Origin: an uncultured Candidatus Poseidoniales archaeon
GTDB taxonomy: Archaea; Thermoplasmatota; Poseidoniia; Poseidoniales; Poseidoniaceae
Assembly (NCBI GenBank): GCA_905182125.1
Contig: CAJJAV010000030.1
Location: 1 to 46,824, forward strand
Length of the DNA stretch: 46,824 nt
Direction: 5' to 3'
In this document: positions 25,359 to 34,020 of the stretch, piece after piece
Layout: each line of letters opens with the position of its first letter
Numbering within the stretch: position 1 is the first letter of the stretch
Translations under genes and position numbers: made by a program
The notes under the pieces: model-generated
What the model was told of the DNA's origin: nothing
Databases searched by the model: none
Seen by the model: only the letters and a program-made list of their open reading frames with translations

Positions 25359-28300
25359 ATGCAGAACGCACGTTATACTGCCCTTTGCCTTACGCTTTTG
25401 TTCCTGATTGCTCCGATGATGCCACTCGCTACCGCCAATTCATCCGAAGAAGTCGATAAAATCGAATCGCCAATGCCAGCGGAGTCGTTTGCTAACCCCT
25501 CCTTGATGAGCCCGAAATCAATCACGTACTCAACCCTTGATGCGTTCACCCCCAAGGTAGGCACGTCCAGTGGCCGTGCCGCATGCCCAAGCCCTTCCAA
25601 TCTTCAATCAGATGGCGGTTCAAGCGGCGATGCTGGTTCAGATTCAAACACCTCCCGTAGCCTTGGAACAGATCCGTCCTCGGGAACAACAGGCGTCCAA
25701 GGCTGCGTTGATGCGACCGACACGGACGATTGGTACACAGTGACAACCAGTGCAGGTAAAGACGTGGATGTCGAACTCGTTGTTCCAGCCGGCGCTGATT
25801 TCGACCTTTACTTAGTGGACTCAAGTGGTTATGAATACGACTACGACTATTCTGAGTACGACGACCCGTTGGAAAAAGTGAGCACTGGTACCACGAGTTT
25901 CTCAGGCGTTGCGAGCACCTTTTACATCAATGTCCGAGCTTACTCAGGCGACGGCCAATACACGCTTCGCACATGGACAAACAGCACCCCCCCACGCCCA
26001 GATTTAGTGATCACTTCAATCACTGAACCATCGACCGGTCAAGCAGGAGCGAGTGTAAGCGTTGAATATGTTGTTGAGAACATCTACAACGCCACTTCCG
26101 CCGCCTTTGAAGTACAATTCATTCTTTCAACCGACCAAACCTTCGATCAGTTTGATGATTTAATTCAGCTCTCTCAATCTGAGAACTCCCTTGCCGAGAA
26201 CACGAGCCGTACGACCACAACCAGCGTCACTCTTCCCAACAACCTTGCCGATGGTACATACTATTGGATCATCTGGGCGGACGGATACGGCAACGTCACG
26301 GAGCAAAACGACACCAACAACAACCTCGCTTCAGATGGCGTGATGTTTGTTGGGGAGTCGTGTGACGACCTTCACCCGAACGGCCAAGATGATGCAGGGC
26401 TTGGTGCAGATGCTCCAAACAATGAATCCGCAGCCACCGCCACGCCCATGGGTTCCAATGTGACCGACAGTTACACCGGTTGCATCGATGGCGCTGATGG
26501 CAATGACGTGTTCTCTTTTGATGTTCCAGCAAACCACACGATTGAAGCACAACTCACCCTCAGCAACGCAAGCGTGTTTTTCACCTTGCTTCTTACAGAT
26601 GCCGCGGACTCCATGGTTGATTACGTCGGCTCAGATGGATTTGTTACGACCCTCGGGACGACATACGATGGAATTGGAGGAACCTACTTCCTCAATGTGT
26701 CAATGTCAGGTACCGGCGTGAACTGGACCCTCGACGTCTGGACGAATTATTCAACTCCACAATCAAACCTGGTCATCGAAAGCATCGATGCCCCAGCGAC
26801 AGCAAGCGCAGGTTCCTCGATCAGCTTTGAAGTCGAAATCAACAACACAGGAACACTTCTGGCCCCGTCAAGCATGCTCACCGCATGGCTCTCTGTCGAT
26901 GGTGCCTTGTCTGACCTTGATTTGGAATTGGGCAATGAAACCGCCCCGTCACTGGACATCAATGAATCACAAATGATTCAGTTCAGTGTCACCGTTCCAG
27001 CGAGTGCACAAGGTGGAAATTACACCCTCATTGTCATGGTTGATTCGGATGAGCTCATCGACGAAAAGAGTGAATTCGACAACGAAGGGAGCCCGGTAGA
27101 GGAAATACTGGTCGACCAAAAAGCAACATCATGCCCCACTCAGAACGACGCAATGTCTGGCAGTGATGCAGGTTCGGACGCAAATGGTGCTTATTTCCTC
27201 GGCCAAGATGTTTCGATGACCATCACAGCCTGTGTTCACAAAGATGTAGACGACAGCGACTGGTTCGAACTCACGGTTTCACCTGGACTCAACTTGACCG
27301 TCACCTTGGTCAACTCTCCAGACCAAGACGCTGATATTTACCTGCATGACAGCGCTGGCGAATGGTTCGACCGTGGTTACCTTTCAGGTTCGAATGATGA
27401 AAGTGCGACAACCATTGATTCGGACGACTTCGCTGGCACTGGTGGCACATTCTATGTCAGCGTCGAAGCATGGACCTCTCTTGGCGTCTATACGATCATT
27501 ATTGAAACGGAAGGGGTCGACCCCGATTCGTTCAATTGCGGCCAGCAAAATGACATCAATCTTGGACAAGACGCTCCTGGCGGCAACGGCATCAACATCG
27601 GACAAAACCCTACGGAAAGTGGCGAAGGTTGCTTCTCAGGCACAGACGAATCTGATATTTACACGTTCAGCATCAACGACAATGAGAACTTCGATCTGAC
27701 CTTTGATGCCGACACCAGCCTGCCGTTCACGCTCACGCTCCAAGACGCTGCGGGTAACCTCGTGGCTTCTGCCGACAACACGAGCTATGGCATGATTTTC
27801 CAAACACTTGGCACAGATTACGAAGGCCAAACCAAAGAGTACACTGTCAACATCGACGCTGCCAGCGGTGTTGGGTACTACAACCTCTCAATCAACACCG
27901 TAGGCCCTGCTGCTGCAGATGTTGGCATCGATTCACTCGTTTGCCCACTGAATCACACCTCGGGCGAAGAAGTTCAGGTTTCATGGGAATTGATCAGCCT
28001 TCGCGGACCAGCCGACAACACAGTCATCACCATCTACGTCGATCTCATCGATGAAAGTGGTGCAGAAGTGGACCGTATGGTAGAGGCAATCGTAACCGTT
28101 TCAGTCCAAGGCAACCTAACCTTCGGCGCTGCTTCAGAATTCTACACCACACCCGACGAAACAACAAGTGGCACCTATGCCTGTCAAATCACAATCGATG
28201 TGAACGATGACCTCGTTGAAGGCGATGAAGAAAACAACATCCACATTGGTGATTCGTTCTTCATCCAAAATGAAGAGGAACTCTGGGCCAACGACGTTGA

Positions 28301-29111
28301 CCGAGACGGATTCAACACCACCGACACGGGAGATGGAATGGTTGATGACTGCCCCACAACCTTCGGCGAATCAACCATCGATCGGTTTGGATGCGCTGAC
28401 ATCGATGAAGACGGCGTTTCGAACCTCAACGATTACTGGCCACAAGACGTGACTCAAGCCCTTGACACCGACGGTGATTCATATGGAGACAGTCCACTTG
28501 GAACCGATGGCGATCAATGCCCGGATGTTCCCGGCGTTGCTAATGGCGAAGGTGGCGATGGCTGCCCTGCAGCCGATACTGACGTAGATGATGACGGCGT
28601 CAACGACGCCTCTGACGCATGCCCAGACACGCCTCTTGGCGTGACAGTTGGCGCAGATGGCTGTGAGGTGGACAACACCACAGATCCAGAAGGCAACACA
28701 ACCCTTCCCGGCGATACGACAAATCCAGAAGGCAACACAACCCTCCCCGGTGATGGAACGGACGATAGCGAAACGGACGGCGTTGACGAGCCAGGAGATC
28801 AGTCCGATGCGACAGGTGTCAAGTCCGGTTCAAACATCCTTGGCATGCCCCCAATGGTGGTCTACGGCATTCTTGGCATTGTGATCGTCGCTTTGCTCTC
28901 CATGCTTTTGCTCCGTGGTCGAAGCTCAGGTGAATCCAGTGCGTTTGCTCAGCAAGAAACGGCGTACGGATCAGCGGCCCTTCCAGTGGCAGACCCGACC
29001 ATTACCGCTGAGCAGTTGGCCTATGAGCAACAATTGGTTGCTTCCGGCTACCCAGCCGACTATGCTCGAGCATATGCAGACCAACACTTCCGTCCTTGGT
29101 TGCAAAACTGA
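25359..29111 (+). CDS. Modular secreted surface protein (PPC-like, CARDB-like, calcium repeats, C-terminal anchor)
   Basis: A 1250-residue protein with a signal peptide (hydrophobic residues 8-27, ending ATANS). By pattern, the order is: PPC-like domain (about 75-205), CARDB-like (210-325), PPC-like (335-465), CARDB-like (467-586), two PPC-like (592-720, 726-850) and CARDB-like (852-970). Thrombospondin-type-3-like calcium repeats follow at 973-1106. Then come an Asn/Thr-rich linker with a 13-residue tandem repeat, a membrane helix near 1163-1183 and a 65-residue cytoplasmic tail. PPC-like units carry paired cysteines and a D(D/E)xDW(F/Y) core. It is rich in NxS/T sites. The layout suggests an S-layer-associated adhesin or a carrier of extracellular binding domains; no protease domain is seen. 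Confidence 0.85.
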   Translation: MQNARYTALCLTLLFLIAPMMPLATANSSEEVDKIESPMPAESFANPSLMSPKSITYSTLDAFTPKVGTSSGRAACPSPSNLQSDGGSSGDAGSDSNTSRSLGTDPSSGTTGVQGCVDATDTDDWYTVTTSAGKDVDVELVVPAGADFDLYLVDSSGYEYDYDYSEYDDPLEKVSTGTTSFSGVASTFYINVRAYSGDGQYTLRTWTNSTPPRPDLVITSITEPSTGQAGASVSVEYVVENIYNATSAAFEVQFILSTDQTFDQFDDLIQLSQSENSLAENTSRTTTTSVTLPNNLADGTYYWIIWADGYGNVTEQNDTNNNLASDGVMFVGESCDDLHPNGQDDAGLGADAPNNESAATATPMGSNVTDSYTGCIDGADGNDVFSFDVPANHTIEAQLTLSNASVFFTLLLTDAADSMVDYVGSDGFVTTLGTTYDGIGGTYFLNVSMSGTGVNWTLDVWTNYSTPQSNLVIESIDAPATASAGSSISFEVEINNTGTLLAPSSMLTAWLSVDGALSDLDLELGNETAPSLDINESQMIQFSVTVPASAQGGNYTLIVMVDSDELIDEKSEFDNEGSPVEEILVDQKATSCPTQNDAMSGSDAGSDANGAYFLGQDVSMTITACVHKDVDDSDWFELTVSPGLNLTVTLVNSPDQDADIYLHDSAGEWFDRGYLSGSNDESATTIDSDDFAGTGGTFYVSVEAWTSLGVYTIIIETEGVDPDSFNCGQQNDINLGQDAPGGNGINIGQNPTESGEGCFSGTDESDIYTFSINDNENFDLTFDADTSLPFTLTLQDAAGNLVASADNTSYGMIFQTLGTDYEGQTKEYTVNIDAASGVGYYNLSINTVGPAAADVGIDSLVCPLNHTSGEEVQVSWELISLRGPADNTVITIYVDLIDESGAEVDRMVEAIVTVSVQGNLTFGAASEFYTTPDETTSGTYACQITIDVNDDLVEGDEENNIHIGDSFFIQNEEELWANDVDRDGFNTTDTGDGMVDDCPTTFGESTIDRFGCADIDEDGVSNLNDYWPQDVTQALDTDGDSYGDSPLGTDGDQCPDVPGVANGEGGDGCPAADTDVDDDGVNDASDACPDTPLGVTVGADGCEVDNTTDPEGNTTLPGDTTNPEGNTTLPGDGTDDSETDGVDEPGDQSDATGVKSGSNILGMPPMVVYGILGIVIVALLSMLLLRGRSSGESSAFAQQETAYGSAALPVADPTITAEQLAYEQQLVASGYPADYARAYADQHFRPWLQN
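28683..28760 (+). repeat. Tandem 39-base repeat in the surface-protein linker
   Basis: Two copies with a 39-base period encode the 13-residue unit PEGNTTLPGDxT(N/D). Each contains an N-glycosylation-type NTT site. The copies differ at few positions, so the duplication is recent or kept similar by selection. Confidence 0.8.
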
Positions 29112-29170
29112 GGTGTTCGTGCAAGACTGAGCGTGCGAATGCTCATGACCCCCCGAGCCCTCGTAGAGTC

Positions 29171-29653
29171 ATGCACGCCCTTATGGAAACCAGCGCAGGA
29201 AACATCACCATCGAACTGTACCACGGAAGTGCCCCAGACACAGTCGCCAATTTTGTGCGACTTGTCGAGATGGGCCACTACGATGGACTCCACTTCCACC
29301 GAGTGATTGAAGACTTCATGATTCAAGGCGGTTGCCCTCACTCAAAAGATCCAAATTCCCGCCGAGCAGGAACAGGTGGACCAGGCTGGCAGATTCCATG
29401 CGAAGCATCTGCGCTTCGTTTGAAGCACGACAAGCCAGGAGTTCTTTCAATGGCCAACTCAGGACCGAACAGCGGCGGCTCCCAATTCTTCCTTACCACA
29501 ATCGCAACCCCTTGGTTGAACGGAAACCACGCTGTCTTCGGTGAAGTTTCTGAAGGCATGGACATTGTCAAAAACATCGAGGCGTGCAAGAAACTCCCTG
29601 GCGACCGCCCATCGGTGCCCCAGAAGATCATTCGTGTTTCAATGGTCGAGTGA
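29171..29653 (+). CDS. Peptidyl-prolyl cis-trans isomerase, cyclophilin type
   Basis: This 160-residue cytoplasmic cyclophilin speeds proline isomerisation during folding. Active-site segments are FHRVIEDFMIQGG (catalytic arginine in HRV), the SMANSGPNSGGSQFFLTT core and the PWLNGNHAVFGEV strand. No signal peptide is seen. I chose ATG 29171; an ATG at 29183 is also possible, and the core begins just after it. It lies 59 bases after the surface-protein stop and 9 bases before the asparaginase-like gene, with which it probably forms an operon. Confidence 0.93.
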   Translation: MHALMETSAGNITIELYHGSAPDTVANFVRLVEMGHYDGLHFHRVIEDFMIQGGCPHSKDPNSRRAGTGGPGWQIPCEASALRLKHDKPGVLSMANSGPNSGGSQFFLTTIATPWLNGNHAVFGEVSEGMDIVKNIEACKKLPGDRPSVPQKIIRVSMVE

Positions 29654-29662
29654 GGTGGGACA

Positions 29663-30643
29663 ATGGCCATTCTGGCCCTCCACGGCGGTGCTGGCGGCGA
29701 TGGCCCTTGGCGCGGCATGACGGCGCTTGATCCACAACGGCTTGCCTGCATGGAACGCATTCTAGCAGACCTAGGTCCTCGCCTTGAATCAGGCGAACTT
29801 GACGCCCTCGAAGCGGTAACGCTTGCGGTCGAAGCCATGGAAGACGAACCACTTTACAATGCAGGAAGAGGCTCGGTCTTGGCTGAAGACCAACGTATCT
29901 ACATGGACGCTAGCATCATGCGAAGCAGCGACCAAGCCGCAGGTTCAGTCGTGAATATTGAGGCAACACGTCATCCGATACGCGCCGCCAACCTCCTTCT
30001 CAAAGATGGATGGCCAGTGATGATGAACGCCGGGGCAGCAGACGCCTATGCCAAGAAGCACGGTCTTGAACAAACCACACAACCATGGCTCAAAACTGAT
30101 TTACGACTGGCACAATGGAAGAAATGGAGTGATTTGAATTCTCGCCCTGGAGCGACAGATGAAGACGACGGTGCCGTTTTAGATCACGACCTGAGCGGCG
30201 AAGAGCGTGAAGGCATGGGCACTGTAGGAGCGGTTGCGCTTGACATAAATGGTCAACTTGCTGCAGCGACCTCGACCGGCGGTATGACTGGGAAGCCAGT
30301 GGGTCGCATCGGCGATACGCCAATCATCGGAGCCGGCACATGGTGTGACCCCACAGTGGCAGTTTCCTGCACCGGTGTTGGCGAGGCGTTCATCCGAAGC
30401 TGTGCGGCTCACGAAGTGGCCGTTCAATTGCGCCCAGAAGGCGTAAGCCTTGGTGACGCATGCGCGCATGTCCTCGCGATGGTCGAGCCACTGGGTGGCC
30501 GCGGAGGCATCATCGCCGTCTCCCAATCAGGTGAAGTAGCGCTCCCATTCCAAACCATGCTCATGTACAGAGGTCTCTGGCGATGTGGTTCGATTACCAC
30601 GGGGATCGGTGATGAAGTTTATTCGAGTGAAAAGGACGACTGA
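29663..30643 (+). CDS. iaaA: Isoaspartyl peptidase / L-asparaginase (Ntn-hydrolase)
   Basis: This 326-residue type-III asparaginase-like protein is made as a precursor that cleaves itself before a threonine. The expected start ILALHGGAGG, the GRGSVLAED segment and the cleavage site GTVGAVALD with nucleophile T187 are all present. STGGMTGKPVGRIGDTPIIGAGT, the substrate-binding region, follows. It removes isoaspartyl residues or hydrolyses asparagine; which of the two dominates cannot be told from sequence. GAGGTGG upstream fixes the start at 29663. It shares an operon with the cyclophilin, which fits a protein-maintenance role. Confidence 0.92.
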   Translation: MAILALHGGAGGDGPWRGMTALDPQRLACMERILADLGPRLESGELDALEAVTLAVEAMEDEPLYNAGRGSVLAEDQRIYMDASIMRSSDQAAGSVVNIEATRHPIRAANLLLKDGWPVMMNAGAADAYAKKHGLEQTTQPWLKTDLRLAQWKKWSDLNSRPGATDEDDGAVLDHDLSGEEREGMGTVGAVALDINGQLAAATSTGGMTGKPVGRIGDTPIIGAGTWCDPTVAVSCTGVGEAFIRSCAAHEVAVQLRPEGVSLGDACAHVLAMVEPLGGRGGIIAVSQSGEVALPFQTMLMYRGLWRCGSITTGIGDEVYSSEKDD

Positions 30644-30698
30644 GCGCTGGTAAACTTATTCCAAACACCAGCAACTATTATTTATGCGCCATGAATGG

Positions 30699-30730
30699 TT
30701 ATTTACCCGATACGGGTAAGCGATAAATAA
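30699..30730. promoter_or_regulatory. Nested inverted repeats upstream of fumC (possible operator)
   Basis: TTACCCG-ATA-CGGGTAA (30703-30719) is a perfect 7-base inverted repeat around a 3-base centre. It is flanked by a second inverted pair, TTATTTA (30699-30705) and TAAATAA (30724-30730). The right arm forms an AT-rich GATAAATAA stretch that could be a TATA box, so a bound dimeric regulator might overlap the promoter. The 195-base gap also contains another TTATTTA at about 30678. The function is inferred. Confidence 0.5.
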
Positions 30731-30838
30731 ACCAATTTTAAGCCATCCCCAGTCACATACGGGCCAACGATCTAAATCACCCTTACGAAGTTGGAAATCC
30801 GTACGAACGGTGAAGAAGTACCGCTTCCACGCTCAACC

Positions 30839-32233
30839 ATGGCCAATGTACGCATCGAGGCGGACACCATGGGCGAACTTGAAGTTCCTGCCGACAAGTA
30901 CTACGGGTGTCAAACCGCCCGTTCCCTGATCAATTTCGATATCGGCGACGACACCATGCCGCTTGCCGTCATCCGTGCGTTTGGTGTTCTCAAGCAGGCC
31001 GCTGCGAAAACAAACGTCGCCCTTGAACAACTCGACCCTGAGGTTGGCGATTTGATTATCGCGGCCGCTCAGGAGGTCCTTGAGGGCAAACTCGATGATC
31101 ACTTCCCACTGCGCGTTTGGCAGACTGGAAGCGGAACACAGTCCAATATGAACGCCAACGAAGTCATCGCAAATCGAGCCATTGAGATGGCTGGTGGCGT
31201 GCTTGGTTCAAAAACGCCAGTCCATCCAAACGATCATGTCAACCGAGCACAATCCTCGAACGACACCTTCCCTACAGCCATGCACATTGCCGCTGCCGAA
31301 ACAATCACTCACGACCTCTTACCAAGCGTCCGTGCTCTGCGCAATGCTTTGGATGAAAAAGCAAAGGCTTGGAAAGACATTGTCAAAATCGGCAGGACTC
31401 ATCTGATGGACGCAGTTCCACTCACCCTCGGGCAAGAAGTCTCAGGCTGGGTTGCACAACTCGATGCTGATTTGCGACGCATTGATTTTGCATTAGATGA
31501 CTTGTTTGAACTGGCTTTGGGCGGAACAGCAGTTGGAACTGGCTTGAACACCCACCCTTTGTTTGCTCAAATGGTCGCCGACGAAATCGCTAACATCACC
31601 GGCCTCACCTTCTGCACTGCAGAGAATAAATTCGCACAACTTGCAGCCCACGACGCCGTCGTCGCAGCATCAGGCGCCCTCAACACCCTTGCAGTCTCCT
31701 TAATGAAAATCGCCAACGATGTACGTTGGCTTGGATCTGGGCCCCGTTGTGGCTTCGGTGAACTTGCTCTCCCTGCAAACGAACCAGGATCTTCAATCAT
31801 GCCAGGAAAGGTCAACCCAACCCAAGCCGAGGCACTGACCATGGTGTGCTGCCAAGTGATGGGCAACCACACGGCGATCACCGTTGGTGGCAGCCAAGGT
31901 AGTTTCGAACTGAACGTCTACAAACCAATGATGATCCACAATCTACTGCATTCAATTCGCCTGTTGAGCGATTCATGCCGTGCGTTCCGTTCCAAATGCG
32001 TTGAAGGCATGGAACCAGTGGAAGAAAACATCGCAAACCATCTCGAGAACTCCCTCATGTTAGTGACTGCCCTTAACAACCACATCGGCTATGACAAAGC
32101 AGCAAAGATTGCGAAAAATGCTCATGAGAAAGGAACGACGCTTCGAGCATCTGCGCTTGAACTCGGCTTCCTCACCAATGATGAATTCGACGCTTGGGTT
32201 CGCCCAGAAGAGATGACAGGTCCAAAGGCCTGA
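30839..32233 (+). CDS. fumC: Fumarate hydratase class II
   Basis: This 464-residue enzyme interconverts fumarate and malate in the TCA cycle and needs no iron-sulfur cluster. Superfamily motifs are [51 protein letters not shown] and the signature [11 protein letters not shown] (residues 317-327). [20 protein letters not shown] lies near the C-terminus. Length is standard. I chose the ATG at 30839 ([13 protein letters not shown]); a TTG at 30791 would add 16 unrelated residues. The upstream region has a perfect inverted repeat, so regulation is likely. Class II fumarase is typical of bacteria and some aerobic archaea. Confidence 0.95.
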   Translation: MANVRIEADTMGELEVPADKYYGCQTARSLINFDIGDDTMPLAVIRAFGVLKQAAAKTNVALEQLDPEVGDLIIAAAQEVLEGKLDDHFPLRVWQTGSGTQSNMNANEVIANRAIEMAGGVLGSKTPVHPNDHVNRAQSSNDTFPTAMHIAAAETITHDLLPSVRALRNALDEKAKAWKDIVKIGRTHLMDAVPLTLGQEVSGWVAQLDADLRRIDFALDDLFELALGGTAVGTGLNTHPLFAQMVADEIANITGLTFCTAENKFAQLAAHDAVVAASGALNTLAVSLMKIANDVRWLGSGPRCGFGELALPANEPGSSIMPGKVNPTQAEALTMVCCQVMGNHTAITVGGSQGSFELNVYKPMMIHNLLHSIRLLSDSCRAFRSKCVEGMEPVEENIANHLENSLMLVTALNNHIGYDKAAKIAKNAHEKGTTLRASALELGFLTNDEFDAWVRPEEMTGPKA

Positions 32234-32274
32234 ACCTCAGTTTCCCATCGATGCGGTTTCTGAAGAAGTTCGTT

Positions 32275-32538
32275 TTATCGCGAACCTTCGACGAAGATGA
32301 AATTGACCATGGCTTGGAACAGAAGAAACCAACCGCCAATCATGAGAAGGATCGGTAGGCCACCTGGGTCTGAACCAGTCACGGTTCCGTAACCGATGAT
32401 AAGAACAGCCAAACCAAGTAAAAAGAAGACGCGATAAATGATTTGAGTAAAAATTCGAGCCTTCCCAGACATCGCGCTCCACCCTTGGAACCCAAACCAT
32501 TTCCCGATGAAACCACGTTCATGTTCTTCCTTATCCAT
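32275..32538 (-). CDS. Small two-helix membrane protein
   Basis: An 87-residue protein with a charged N-terminus (MDKEEHERGF) and two hydrophobic segments (about residues 30-50 and 60-80). They are separated by a GTVTGSDPGGLP loop, which suggests a helical hairpin in the membrane. No family is recognised. GAGGGA upstream is a reasonable ribosome site. It is convergent with fumC (41 bases apart) and lies downstream of the SPFH gene on the same strand. Confidence 0.65.
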   Translation of the reverse strand: MDKEEHERGFIGKWFGFQGWSAMSGKARIFTQIIYRVFFLLGLAVLIIGYGTVTGSDPGGLPILLMIGGWFLLFQAMVNFIFVEGSR

Positions 32539-32642
32539 TTCAAATCCCTCGTTGTTCAGTGTTCGCTTTTTTGAGAAGTAACTCGGTCGAGTCGCTCGCT
32601 GAACACATGGTCGTCTCAGCCATCCGGCTTAACACCTCACTG

Positions 32643-33587
32643 TTACAATGATCCAGTGTTCACAATAGGGGTGGTGTCACTTTCGGAGCAGAGTACGACA
32701 AGGAGGTTGCTCACCATGGAGGCTTTCTTATCTTCATCGAGCTCGATGATGTTCTTTTGGCTGAGTTGCTCAAGAGCAAGTTCGACCATCCCAACGGCAC
32801 CTTTGACGATCTCAGTGCGTGCTGCGACAACAGCGCTTGCTTGTTGGCGGCGGAGCATGGCCTGTGCGATTTCTTGAGAGTAGGCTAAGTGACTAATTCG
32901 CGCTTCGAGAACCTCGATGCCAGCACGCTTGAGGCGATCTTCAACAGAAATCTGCAACTCATCAGCAATCAATTCTTGGTGGCTGGAAAGGGCAATGCCT
33001 CCGATGTCCTTCTCTTCGATAACATCGTAAGGATATTTGGTTGCCATGGCGCGCAGTGCGGCTTCGCTTTGAATTTGGACATAGTCAAGGTAGTTGTTCA
33101 CTTCGAACAAGGCTTCTGCTGAATCAACCACCTTCCAAACGACGACTGCTGCGATTTCAATCGGATTTGCGTTGACGTCGTTGACCTTAAGTTTCGCTGA
33201 TTCAAAATTCCGAATCTTGAGGGATATTTTCCGCTTTTCAAAAAAAGGATTTGGGAGCCAATGGAACCCCTCCTCGTCCACAGTTCCCGCATATTTCCCA
33301 AAAAATTGCAGTACTGCACCTTCATTAGGGTTGATAATGAGGTAACTGTTGAACATGAGAAACCAAATGATCCCTATCAATATTTGAAGGATGATTCCGA
33401 TGGCGAGACCAAATCCTCCACCGGCATAGAATATGAAAGTCAACAGGAAAACGGCGGGCACGGCCAGCCAATGGATGGCAACTCCTACGAAACCGTTCAT
33501 GGTCTCCTTTGTCATGTCTTTGAACATAATTTCATCATGAACTCCATGCTCTTTTTTGTCGGCTGTTGCCGCTGCTGCTGATACCAT
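32643..33587 (-). CDS. SPFH (stomatin/prohibitin-like) membrane protein
   Basis: The 314-residue product has two adjacent hydrophobic segments near the N-terminus (about residues 30-80). An SPFH domain follows: EGAVLQFFGKYAGTVDEEGFHWLPNP, then VNDVNANPIEIAAVVVWKVVDSAEALFEVNNY and IAQAMLRRQQASAVVAARTEIVKGAVGMV. It probably oligomerises at the cytoplasmic membrane and organises membrane domains or proteases. No NfeD partner is beside it. ATG 33587 is chosen; an upstream GTG at 33650 would add 21 residues. A TTTATC element at about 33623 could be its TATA box, giving a leader of roughly 11 bases. Confidence 0.9.
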   Translation of the reverse strand: MVSAAAATADKKEHGVHDEIMFKDMTKETMNGFVGVAIHWLAVPAVFLLTFIFYAGGGFGLAIGIILQILIGIIWFLMFNSYLIINPNEGAVLQFFGKYAGTVDEEGFHWLPNPFFEKRKISLKIRNFESAKLKVNDVNANPIEIAAVVVWKVVDSAEALFEVNNYLDYVQIQSEAALRAMATKYPYDVIEEKDIGGIALSSHQELIADELQISVEDRLKRAGIEVLEARISHLAYSQEIAQAMLRRQQASAVVAARTEIVKGAVGMVELALEQLSQKNIIELDEDKKASMVSNLLVVLCSESDTTPIVNTGSL

Positions 33588-33693
33588 GATCAATCCTAAT
33601 TGTTGCTGTAGCCGTGAAAAGATAAAGGTACCGCGAGACAGCCCAACCAACGGTTTTGATGTTTGCGGGATTCAAGTTACGGAGAAACCGTTG

Positions 33694-33930
33694 TTACTTT
33701 TCGTTCGCATCTTTGTGGAATCGTCCAAGATAAAAACCAGCAGCGTTCACGAAAACATCAGATATTTTATTTGACCATTCTTCAGATGTAAATTCGTAAG
33801 GCAGAAACAATTCAAGAATTTCCCAACCGATTGATAGGGCGAAAAAGAGCGGCCAGCCGATTGAAAATACCCGTCCGATAATCCCCCATTGGAGAAAATG
33901 GCCAAGGGACCAGAGGTTGAGAAGGGCCAT
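33694..33930 (-). CDS. Small membrane protein with conserved WEILE...NKISDVFVN motif
   Basis: A 78-residue membrane protein with two hydrophobic segments (LNLWSLGHFLQWGIIGRV; GWPLFFALSIGWEILE). The conserved-looking end PYEFTSEEWSNKISDVFVNAAGFYLGR resembles the last helices of VanZ-like or DUF2238-type proteins, where Trp-Glu and Asp-Asn pairs are common. No precise family is claimed. ATG 33930 is preferred to TTG 33987 because CCTTATACG lies about 26 bases upstream of it. The gene is divergent from the LDLa-like surface protein. Confidence 0.55.
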   Translation of the reverse strand: MALLNLWSLGHFLQWGIIGRVFSIGWPLFFALSIGWEILELFLPYEFTSEEWSNKISDVFVNAAGFYLGRFHKDANEK

Positions 33931-33951
33931 GGCCAAGCGTGGTAAATACGG

Positions 33952-33960
33952 CGTATAAGG
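33952..33960 (-). promoter_or_regulatory. TATA-like element for the small membrane protein at 33930
   Basis: On the minus strand CCTTATACG is centred 26 bases upstream of the ATG at 33930, the leaderless distance seen for other genes here. It decides the start in favour of 33930. Confidence 0.4.
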
Positions 33961-33991
33961 TTGCAAAATACCTTTTCTTGATGCCAATACG

Positions 33992-34000
33992 TTGATAATG
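33992..34000 (+). promoter_or_regulatory. TATA-like element for the 931-residue surface protein
   Basis: TTGATAATG is centred 25 bases before the ATG at 34021, so transcription should begin at or next to the start codon. This is inferred from spacing. Confidence 0.45.
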
Positions 34001-34020
34001 TGGTACTTTGAGGGAAACTT

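Noticed and set aside
28683-28760. Two-copy tandem repeat as possible mobile-element footprint
   Set aside because: It has a 39-base period in frame inside a linker and no terminal inverted repeats; it is a coding duplication.
30644-30838. Possible tRNA or small RNA in the longest intergenic region
   Set aside because: No cloverleaf-compatible arms or TPsiC-like sequence were found; only AT-rich promoter-like sequence and the inverted repeat.
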